Assembly (NCBI GenBank): GCA_937942105.1
Contig: CALDFS010000174.1
Coordinates: 1 to 9,147 of the forward strand
Reading direction: 5' to 3'
Length of the DNA: 9,147 bases
DNA from: an uncultured Ruminococcus sp.
GTDB lineage: Bacteria > Bacillota > Clostridia > Oscillospirales > Ruminococcaceae
Shown piece by piece: positions 1-4,130 of this stretch (position 1 is its first letter; every line of letters begins with the position of its first letter). Made by a program: the position numbers and the translations under genes. The notes under the pieces were generated by a model. The model did not search any database and was not told where the DNA came from. It saw only the letters and a list, made by a program, of their open reading frames with translations.

Positions 1-54
1 TATGCCCCTAAAGTAGAAGTCATATATCTACATAATAGAGTTTATATTGCCTAT

Positions 55-92
55 AACCGCAAAGGTTTGACTACCTTTGCGGTTTTTCTTTT
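55..92 (+). terminator. Rho-independent terminator at left edge
   Basis: A perfect 12-bp stem (55-66 with 73-84, AACCGCAAAGGT / ACCTTTGCGGTT) closes a 6-base loop and is followed by TTTCTTTT. It probably ends transcription of an element gene lying left of the window. No coding sequence can be assigned confidently to bases 1-54. Confidence 0.85.
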
Positions 93-155
93 GTCGCTTT
101 TTGTCAGAACACAGGACAAGCCTGCTTCTGGCGTGGGCTGCCGTTCGCCGCCTTT

Positions 156-187
156 CAATCTGGATTTTCAAAAATTCAGATTGGAGG
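156..187 (+). promoter_or_regulatory. Hairpin overlapping the ribosome binding site of the sigma-like gene
   Basis: CAATCTG (156-162) pairs with CAGATTG (177-183), and an A/T-rich inner part can extend the stem. The GGAGG ribosome binding site is at 183-187, 9 bases before the ATG at 197, so the 3' arm ends on the first base of the site. The stem could lower translation of the downstream gene. This is inferred from position only. Confidence 0.4.
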
Positions 188-196
188 TAAAACGGT

Positions 197-625
197 ATGG
201 CTTACAATAAAGCCAAAGAAGAAAAGAAATGGCGGCTCTGGAAAGAAGCCGAAGAAAAACAGTTAAGGAAGCTCGGCGTTGATGAAAGTACCATTGAAAC
301 GCTCCGTTCTCACGATTGGGCGATTTTCAATTCAGACAGGCGGTACTATCAGCGTATGCAGGAAGCGGGTACATACCTTGAGGGAGTTGCCGATGATACG
401 CAGCAGCCCGAAATAAAGACAGTTGAGGACTTTCTGGACAGTATCGAAAATCAGCAGCTCTATCAGATTTTGATTAAGGTGGACAAGCTGACCCTGCAAA
501 TCGCCTTACTAAAGATACAAGGCTATTCCACCCGTGAAATAGCCCACTCTCTCAACATAACCGAGAAGGCTGTTTACAGGCGAATGGACAGGCTCAAAGA
601 AAAATTAAAAAAGTTTTTTGGATAG
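197..625 (+). CDS. Sigma-70 region-4-like HTH regulator of a mobile element
   Basis: This 142-residue protein is probably a DNA-binding transcription regulator of the element. The N-terminal half is charged and helical (many K, E and R). The C-terminal part, about residues 95-140, looks like a sigma-70 region 4 helix-turn-helix: LLKIQGYSTREIAHSLNITE followed by AVYRRMDRLKEKLKKFF. No region 2 (core-binding and -10 recognition) is visible, so it is not a complete sigma factor. Small sigma-like proteins of this kind are common beside xis and int in Tn916- and Tn1549-related ICEs of Firmicutes, where they are thought to control excision or transfer genes. The ATG at 197 has GGAGG at a spacing of 9. 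A strong terminator follows within 70 bases, so it is probably transcribed separately from the toxin-xis-int genes. Family assignment is fairly safe; the target promoters are unknown. Confidence 0.8.
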   Translation: MAYNKAKEEKKWRLWKEAEEKQLRKLGVDESTIETLRSHDWAIFNSDRRYYQRMQEAGTYLEGVADDTQQPEIKTVEDFLDSIENQQLYQILIKVDKLTLQIALLKIQGYSTREIAHSLNITEKAVYRRMDRLKEKLKKFFG

Positions 626-626
626 A

Positions 627-646
627 GGGGAAAATCTCAGTTCCCC
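627..646 (+). repeat. Small inverted repeat after the sigma-like gene
   Basis: GGGGAA (627-632) can pair with TTCCCC (641-646) around an 8-base loop, directly after the stop codon at 623-625. There is no T run, so it is not a terminator by itself. It precedes the strong terminator at 654-694. Confidence 0.4.
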
Positions 647-653
647 ACGGGCT

Positions 654-694
654 ACAGGGTGAGAGGACAAAATCCTCACACCCTGTTTTCTTTT
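654..694 (+). terminator. Strong Rho-independent terminator after the sigma-like gene
   Basis: ACAGGGTG (654-661) pairs with CACCCTGT (679-686). After one A-A mismatch, GAGGA (663-667) pairs with TCCTC (673-677) around a 5-base loop. The tail is TTTTCTTTT (686-694). The 3' arm and tail can pair instead with a downstream GAAAACAGG at 702-710, which would break the terminator stem. Confidence 0.85.
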
Positions 695-759
695 GTGTGG
701 CGAAAACAGGATTGTTCCTTGTCAATCGAATAATCATTCGCCAAATACTTTCTCTTTGT

Positions 760-1060
760 GATTGTGATGAGCATAAGCGTGTTGAAAGGTACGCCACGAC
801 CTGCCGCAAGGCGGAGAGCGATAACTACCTACCCAAAATATCGGGCAGCTCCCGATTTCGCCGTAACCCACAAAGAGGATAATGATACTCCCGTCCAGTC
901 ACAGTCCGAGCGTGATAAAACCGTCGCAGGCAATGAGGGCGGCTCTGGCAGACCGTCAGTTGGGGTGGAACTCCCGTGGTGTCAGTTCGCTGCTGACCGT
1001 TTGGCGACTTCCCTGCGTGAAACGCATTTGCATCTTGGGGTGTCGAGGACAAATAGAGAT
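760..1060 (+). ncRNA. Candidate structured RNA (hairpin-rich tract without a convincing gene)
   Basis: The 578-base gap between the sigma-like gene and the toxin holds several clean local hairpins. CTGCC-GCAA-GGCGG (801-814) has a GNRA tetraloop. ATCGGG (840-845) pairs with CCCGAT (851-856). GTCAG (981-985) pairs with CTGAC (993-997). TGCGT (1014-1018) pairs with ACGCA (1022-1026). A weaker stem is TCAC/GTGA (899-902 / 912-915). The tract is more G+C-rich than its neighbours and free of stops in several frames at once. The longest frame (758-1132, GTG start) has no ribosome binding site and a low-complexity arginine- and serine-rich product of no recognised family. I favour a structured noncoding RNA of the element; both limits are guesses. 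A poorly started small protein in frame 758-1132 remains possible. Confidence 0.4.
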
Positions 1061-1203
1061 GCTTCTATCATAAAAGCCAAATACAAGGCGGTCTATGGAA
1101 ACAGAGAATTGTTTATGCTCTCCCGACCTTAAAAACTTCCTTGTGTTTGGCTGATTACATAGGCAGAGCTTACCTGCTTATATTCAGATAGGAGGTCAAA
1201 CTA

Positions 1204-1569
1204 ATGGATAAAACAATTAAGCGTGGTGACATATACTACGCAGACTTAAACCCTGTTGTCGGCTCGGAGCAAGGTGGGACACGACCTGTACTTGTTATCT
1301 CCAATGATATAGGAAACAGGCACAGTCCTACGGTCATTATTGCCGCCATAACAAGCCGTGTACGCAAAAAGAAGAAATTACCTACACACTTATTTTTGGG
1401 GCAAATTGAGGGGCTTCCTGCGAACTCAATCATTCTCTTTGAGCAGTTACGCACGATTGATAAAAGCCGCTTGAAAGAACATCTCACACACCTTGATGAG
1501 CAGTATTTGAAATCGCTTGAATTTCCTCTCCTCATTAGTATCGGAGTTGAAAAAAGGAGGAGCTTATGA
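1204..1569 (+). CDS. mazF: MazF/PemK-family endoribonuclease toxin
   Basis: This 121-residue protein has the full length and conserved features of the MazF/PemK fold, which cleaves single-stranded mRNA at short specific sites. RGDIYYADLNPVVGSEQGG opens the protein. R27 in GGTRPVLVIS and T50-S51 in AAITS match the catalytic Arg and Thr positions of the Bacillus EndoA branch, and EQLRTIDKSRL sits at about 80-90. The ribosome binding site is AGGAGG, with the ATG at 1204. The stop overlaps the next start (ATGA, 1566-1569), so translation is probably coupled to the excisionase. No MazE-like antitoxin precedes it: the upstream sequence is the hairpin-rich tract. Either the antitoxin is elsewhere, the neighbouring small protein or the RNA tract serves that role, or the protein has a different job in element excision. 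Family assignment is very secure; toxicity is inferred. Confidence 0.93.
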   Translation: MDKTIKRGDIYYADLNPVVGSEQGGTRPVLVISNDIGNRHSPTVIIAAITSRVRKKKKLPTHLFLGQIEGLPANSIILFEQLRTIDKSRLKEHLTHLDEQYLKSLEFPLLISIGVEKRRSL

Positions 1570-1784
1570 ACTTTGGAGATATATATGCGTTAGTCTTAAA
1601 AGAATACCCAGACATTTTAACCGTTGATGAAATGAGCAAAGCTCTTGGTGTAAGCACAAAAACAGGTTATCAATTACTCCGTGAAAACAAAATAGAACAC
1701 CTGAGGGTGGGCAGAGCGTACAAAGTACCGAAAGCCCATCTTCTTTCTTATCTGAGGTTAGGTCTGCGAAATGCGGAAAATTAA
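1566..1784 (+). CDS. xis: Excisionase-like small HTH DNA-binding protein
   Basis: This 72-residue protein is one helix-turn-helix/winged-helix domain of the MerR-like excisionase type (HTH_17). ILTVDEMSKALGVSTKTGYQ forms the helix-turn-helix (about residues 17-36). LRENKIEHLRVGRAYKVPKA follows, with the typical wing and 'R-x-G-R-x-Y-x-V' signature. A short tail LLSYLRLGL ends it. The start codon overlaps the toxin stop, and AAAAAGGAGGAG lies just upstream inside the toxin gene. It sits 91 bases before the integrase, the usual xis-int order. In such elements Xis bends DNA near the ends and biases the integrase toward excision. It could instead be only a transcription regulator of int; the sequence cannot separate the two. 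Confidence 0.82.
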   Translation: MNFGDIYALVLKEYPDILTVDEMSKALGVSTKTGYQLLRENKIEHLRVGRAYKVPKAHLLSYLRLGLRNAEN

Positions 1785-1798
1785 AGAATTTGCACATT

Positions 1799-1850
1799 CG
1801 ACTTCTTTGGCTTAAATTGCTACAATGTATATGGTCAACAGCAGAAGTCG
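1799..1850 (+). promoter_or_regulatory. Candidate integrase promoter inside an inverted repeat
   Basis: An extended -10 (TGC then TACAAT, 1818-1826) lies about 50 bases before the integrase start, with no good -35. It is bracketed by a perfect 8-bp inverted repeat, CGACTTCT (1799-1806) and AGAAGTCG (1843-1850). The dyad could be a binding site for Xis or another regulator, or a stem in the leader. Confidence 0.35.
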
Positions 1851-1875
1851 GTGCTACGCAAAGGAGGTTATATTT

Positions 1876-3042
1876 ATGGTAGCAGGACATCTGCAAGAGA
1901 AAAAAGGCTATTTTTATATGGTTTTGAGCTATCCCGATGCTGCGGGAAAAAGAAAAACGAAATGGTTTCCGACAGGATTGCCTGTCAAGGGCAATAAAAA
2001 GAAAGCGGAAAAGATGTTAATGGAAACAAGGCAGACATTTGTACCTGAGTGCAAACCCATACAGGACGATATGCTGTTTTCGGACTTTCTGCTTCAATGG
2101 TTGGAAATCGCAAAGCCGACTATCGCACTTACCACATACGCATCATACTCAGGTATGGCAAAGAGCGTTATCATTCCGTATTTCAAGGAAAGAGAAATCA
2201 CACTTTCCGAACTGAAGGCAACAGACATTCAGGCTTTCTATATGAAGCAGCTGAAACGAGTAAAAGCTAATTCGGTTATTCACTATCACGCTGTTATTCA
2301 CAGGGCTTTGAAATATGCTGTAAAGATTGACCTTATTTCTGTCAATCCTGCGGATAAAGTGGAACGCCCTAAAGCTGATAAGTTCATCGGCAGTTTCTAT
2401 GACAGCAACGAGGTACAGGCACTATTTGAAGCCGCCAAAGGAACGCTGATTGAAATACCGATTTTTCTCGGTGCGTTTTATGGACTAAGGCGAAGTGAAG
2501 CCCTCGGCTTAAAATGGGACGCTATTGATTTTCAAAACAATACGATTACCATTAGACACACCGTTACTTCCTGCAATCTTGACGGCAAGCATATCCAAAT
2601 AGCACAGGATACGACCAAAACCAAGTCGAGTATGAGAACGCTGCCCCTTGTTCCTGCGTTCAAAGAGAAGCTGCTAAAGCTCAAGGAACAGCAGGAAGAA
2701 TACAGGCGGGTATGCGGACGATGCTACAACAAAAAGTATTTGGAGTATATCTGTGTAGATGAGATGGGGACATTGATTTCTCCGCACTATCTCACATCAT
2801 CATTTCCAAAGCTGCTTGAAAAGAACAATTTGCGCCACATTCGTTTCCACGACCTGCGCCATAGTTGTGCTTCGCTGCTTCTTGCGAACGGTGTTCCTAT
2901 GAAACAGATACAGGAATGGCTCGGACACAGCGATTTTTCAACTACGGCAAATGTATATGCCCATTTGGATTACAATTCCAAGCTGTCATCGGCTGACGCA
3001 ATGGTAAACGGTCTGAGTGGCGCATTAGAGGCTATTTCATAA
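1876..3042 (+). CDS. int: Tyrosine recombinase (ICE integrase)
   Basis: This 388-residue tyrosine integrase catalyses site-specific integration and excision of the element. The N-terminal arm-binding part is about residues 1-55 (KKGYFYMVLSYPDAAGKRKT), then a SAM-like core-binding domain (about 65-160), then the catalytic domain (about 175-375). Catalytic residues are visible: R205 in FYGLRRSEALGL, a Lys at 248 or 250 in TTKTKSSMRTLPL, H325 and R328 in FHDLRHS, H351 in LGHSDFS, and nucleophile Y361 in NVYAHL. The frame is open to 1825, but AAAGGAGG at 1860-1867 places the start at 1876. All catalytic residues are present, so it is probably active. It follows xis and ends 147 bases before a tRNA-Ser gene, as expected for the integrase end of an element placed at a tRNA locus. 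Confidence 0.95.
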   Translation: MVAGHLQEKKGYFYMVLSYPDAAGKRKTKWFPTGLPVKGNKKKAEKMLMETRQTFVPECKPIQDDMLFSDFLLQWLEIAKPTIALTTYASYSGMAKSVIIPYFKEREITLSELKATDIQAFYMKQLKRVKANSVIHYHAVIHRALKYAVKIDLISVNPADKVERPKADKFIGSFYDSNEVQALFEAAKGTLIEIPIFLGAFYGLRRSEALGLKWDAIDFQNNTITIRHTVTSCNLDGKHIQIAQDTTKTKSSMRTLPLVPAFKEKLLKLKEQQEEYRRVCGRCYNKKYLEYICVDEMGTLISPHYLTSSFPKLLEKNNLRHIRFHDLRHSCASLLLANGVPMKQIQEWLGHSDFSTTANVYAHLDYNSKLSSADAMVNGLSGALEAIS

Positions 3043-3049
3043 CTTCTGC

Positions 3050-3076
3050 GGCGTATCGCTTCACTAAGGATACGCC
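3050..3076 (+). repeat. Inverted repeat after the integrase
   Basis: GGCGTATC (3050-3057) pairs with GATACGCC (3069-3076) around an 11-base loop, 8 bases after the integrase stop. There is no T run, so it is a weak terminator candidate at best. It could also be part of the end structure of the element. Confidence 0.45.
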
Positions 3077-3102
3077 AACTACATATCCTAAGTTCAAATC
3101 AC

Positions 3103-3112
3103 GGAGAGAACT
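3103..3112 (+). repeat. GGAGAGAACT repeat, copy 1
   Basis: First of three exact copies of GGAGAGAACT around the intact tRNA-Ser; the others are at 3321-3330 and 3334-3343. The first seven bases also match the acceptor stem of the tRNA at 3193-3199. It is a candidate arm-type integrase site or an attachment-related duplication. Confidence 0.4.
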
Positions 3113-3137
3113 TACGGAAAAATCTTTCCAGAGTGGA

Positions 3138-3177
3138 GAAAAAGAAAAAGCCTGCAAACGGTAAAAACCGCTTGCAG
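3138..3177 (-). terminator. Terminator of the tRNA-Ser gene
   Basis: On the minus strand a stem is formed by CTGCAA (3177-3172) and TTGCAG (3157-3152), with a mismatch and an inner 4-bp CGGT/ACCG extension around a TTTT loop. It is followed by GCTTTTTCTTTTTC (3151-3138). The T run is on the minus strand, so it serves the tRNA gene and not the convergent integrase, although the stem may also slow plus-strand transcription. Confidence 0.8.
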
Positions 3178-3188
3178 ACTGAACATTC

Positions 3189-3276
3189 TGGCGGAGAGAG
3201 TGGGATTCGAACCCACGGTTCCGTTAGGAACACGACTTTTCGAGAGTCGCACCTTCGACCACTCGGACATCTCTCC
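3189..3276 (-). tRNA. tRNA-Ser (anticodon CGA), with encoded CCA
   Basis: Read on the minus strand, GGAGAGA (from 3276) pairs with TCTCTCC (ending at 3193) as the acceptor stem. It is followed by discriminator G and an encoded CCA (3191-3189). The anticodon stem is CGACT/AGTCG with loop CTCGAAA, giving anticodon CGA for codon UCG. A long variable arm (TTCCTAACGGAA), typical of class II serine tRNAs, precedes the T arm GTGGGTTCGAATCCCAC. The length of 88 with CCA is normal for tRNA-Ser. The 3' end faces the integrase, so this may be the attachment locus of the element, or the gene may be carried inside the element (see findings). It looks fully functional. Confidence 0.95.
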
Positions 3277-3320
3277 GTGTATTTATCTTCACATCAGCCC
3301 TCAAAAACATCTTGGAAAAA

Positions 3321-3343
3321 GGAGAGAACTGATGGAGAGAACT
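3321..3343 (+). repeat. GGAGAGAACT repeats, copies 2 and 3
   Basis: Two exact copies of GGAGAGAACT (3321-3330 and 3334-3343) are separated by GAT. The same 10-mer is at 3103-3112 on the other side of the tRNA. The close tandem pair with 13-base spacing resembles arm-type recombinase sites. No function is shown by sequence alone. Confidence 0.45.
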
Positions 3344-3371
3344 AAGGGATATTTACTTTTCAATGATAGCC

Positions 3372-3399
3372 GAAAAACCCCGTAAAATCAAGGTTTTTC
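3372..3399. repeat. Inverted repeat left of the tRNA-Ser remnant
   Basis: GAAAAACC (3372-3379) pairs with GGTTTTTC (3392-3399) around a 12-base loop. On either strand the A/T-rich arms give a weak terminator-like stem, but neither side has a separate long T tail. Confidence 0.4.
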
Positions 3400-3407
3400 A
3401 GAGGTGA

Positions 3408-3468
3408 GCTTCCAAAAAGGGCATTCGTTTTCGAGTCGAGCCCGTTATGACCACTTCGATACTGCTCC
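3408..3468 (-). pseudogene. tRNA-Ser-like remnant (5' half only, anticodon CGA)
   Basis: Read on the minus strand from 3468, GGAGCAG then TATCGAAGTGGTCATAACGG look like the acceptor 5' strand and D arm of a serine tRNA. They are followed by CTCGA and the loop CTCGAAA, giving anticodon CGA as in the intact tRNA nearby. After the loop the expected stem strand TCGAG reads ACGAA, so pairing fails there, and no T arm (GGTTCGAATCC) or 3' acceptor CTGCTCC follows. The homology therefore stops at or just after the anticodon loop. The 8 bases TTTTCGAG are shared in plus-strand orientation with the intact tRNA (3237-3244 and 3428-3435). This is either a tRNA broken by an insertion or an old decayed copy. 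The tRNA identity rests on recognition of the 5' half only. Confidence 0.55.
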
Positions 3469-3513
3469 GTATCAGTCAACACACTCATTTTCGTCTGAAA
3501 GTGTTCCAAAAAG
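3410..3513. repeat. Direct repeat TTCCAAAAAG flanking the tRNA remnant
   Basis: TTCCAAAAAG occurs at 3410-3419 and 3504-3513, 94 bases apart, on either side of the tRNA-Ser-like remnant. It may be chance in A/T-rich DNA, or a trace of an insertion or rearrangement that damaged the tRNA. Confidence 0.3.
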
Positions 3514-3582
3514 TAGGTGCAAATTCCATCATATAGTGGTTTGTGCCTGTTATTTTGGTTTCACTTTGGATGAAAATCAGTG

Positions 3583-3617
3583 ATTTATATATTATCACAA
3601 ATCAGAAAATATTTCAA
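3583..3617 (-). promoter_or_regulatory. Candidate minus-strand promoter for the tRNA-Ser locus
   Basis: On the minus strand TTGAAA (3617-3612) is followed after 17 bases by TAATAT, a reasonable sigma-A pair in A/T-rich DNA. It points toward the tRNA-like remnant and the intact tRNA-Ser, and no other minus-strand gene is nearby. It overlaps a dyad (GTGAT 3580-3584 / ATCAC 3594-3598). Inference only. Confidence 0.35.
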
Positions 3618-3650
3618 CCCCTTTTGGCAAAAAATTTTTCCTCAAAAATG

Positions 3651-3666
3651 GTTGACAAATGTCTAC
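3651..3666 (+). promoter_or_regulatory. BlaI-type operator 1 (overlaps the -35)
   Basis: GTTGACAAATGTCTAC has ACA/TGT and partial GT/AC dyad symmetry around a central AA. The ACA-n2-TGT core matches the TACA/TGTA dyads bound by BlaI/MecI repressors. It shares 14 of 16 bases with operator 2. Confidence 0.7.
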
Positions 3667-3680
3667 CTGTGTGCTATCAT
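3651..3680 (+). promoter_or_regulatory. Sigma-A promoter of the blaI-blaR1-like operon
   Basis: TTGACA (3652-3657) matches the -35 consensus. After 17 bases comes TATCAT (3675-3680), preceded by TGC as an extended -10. It is near ideal and points at the repressor gene 66 bases downstream. Operator 1 overlaps the -35, so repressor binding would block polymerase. Confidence 0.8.
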
Positions 3681-3684
3681 GTGG

Positions 3685-3700
3685 GTAGACAAATGTGTAC
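3685..3700 (+). promoter_or_regulatory. BlaI-type operator 2 (just after the -10)
   Basis: GTAGACAAATGTGTAC is an imperfect palindrome (GTA.ACA..TGT.TAC). Its centre is 34 bases downstream of the centre of operator 1, so the two sites bracket the -10 region and probable transcription start. Two similar sites around one promoter suggest autoregulation by the adjacent repressor. Confidence 0.7.
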
Positions 3701-3746
3701 TTGTGCAAATCACAGGTAAAAATCATAGATAAAGGGGATTGTCACC

Positions 3747-4130
3747 GTGACAAAATTATCAGAATCCGAATGGAAAATACTTTCCGCACTTTGGGAAAAG
3801 GAACCGCAGACTATAATGCAGCTCACCGATACACTAAAGGAATCCACCGGCTGGAGCAAAAATACAGTTATTACTCTTTTAAAGCGGATGGAGGATAAGC
3901 AGGCGGTCGAGTATGTTCAGGCGGGCAATGCAAAGAATTATTATAGTGTTGTAAAGCGTGAGGATGTCGCCCTCGAAGAGACTCAGGGCTTCTTAAAGCG
4001 CATATACAGCGGAAGCATAGGCATGATGGTCAACTCGCTTATAAAGGAAAAAGCCCTTACAAAGGAGGAAATCAACGAGCTGTATGACATCCTGAAATCA
4101 GCGGAAGGGGATGGCAGCAATGATGCTTGA
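3747..4130 (+). CDS. blaI: BlaI/MecI/CopY-family transcriptional repressor
   Basis: This 127-residue winged-helix repressor has the normal length for the family. The N-terminal DNA-binding domain (about 1-70) carries LSESEWKILSALWEKEPQT, STGWSKNTVITLLKRMEDK and the wing AGNAKNYYSVV. The C-terminal dimerisation helices contain SLIKEKALTKEEINELYDIL. The start is GTG at 3747, with AAAGGGGA about 9 bases upstream. Family members bind as dimers to TACA/TGTA dyads and are cleaved or released when the partner BlaR1 senses a signal; two such dyads lie in its own promoter. The Asn-Phe cleavage site of staphylococcal BlaI/MecI aligns with N96-S97 here, so cleavage could differ. It overlaps the next gene by 11 bases. 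The target may be only this operon: no beta-lactamase gene is in view. Confidence 0.93.
   Translation: MTKLSESEWKILSALWEKEPQTIMQLTDTLKESTGWSKNTVITLLKRMEDKQAVEYVQAGNAKNYYSVVKREDVALEETQGFLKRIYSGSIGMMVNSLIKEKALTKEEINELYDILKSAEGDGSNDA

Noticed and set aside
1..210. Plus-strand frame open from the window edge through the terminator to a TAA at 208-210
   Set aside because: It reads across a strong terminator and the ribosome binding site of the sigma-like gene, and the product has no recognisable features.
697..1132. Overlapping small frames in the hairpin-rich tract (697-882, 758-1132, 882-1073 plus; 825-1052 minus)
   Set aside because: None has a ribosome binding site or a known domain, and they overlap each other in different frames. 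They were treated as by-products of a stop-poor structured tract, with 758-1132 kept as a minor alternative.
1825..1875. Upstream start giving a 405-residue integrase
   Set aside because: No ribosome binding site lies before 1825, it falls on the probable -10, and AAAGGAGG precedes the ATG at 1876.
3133..3385. Two small plus-strand frames across the tRNA locus
   Set aside because: They are antisense to a complete tRNA-Ser and its terminator.
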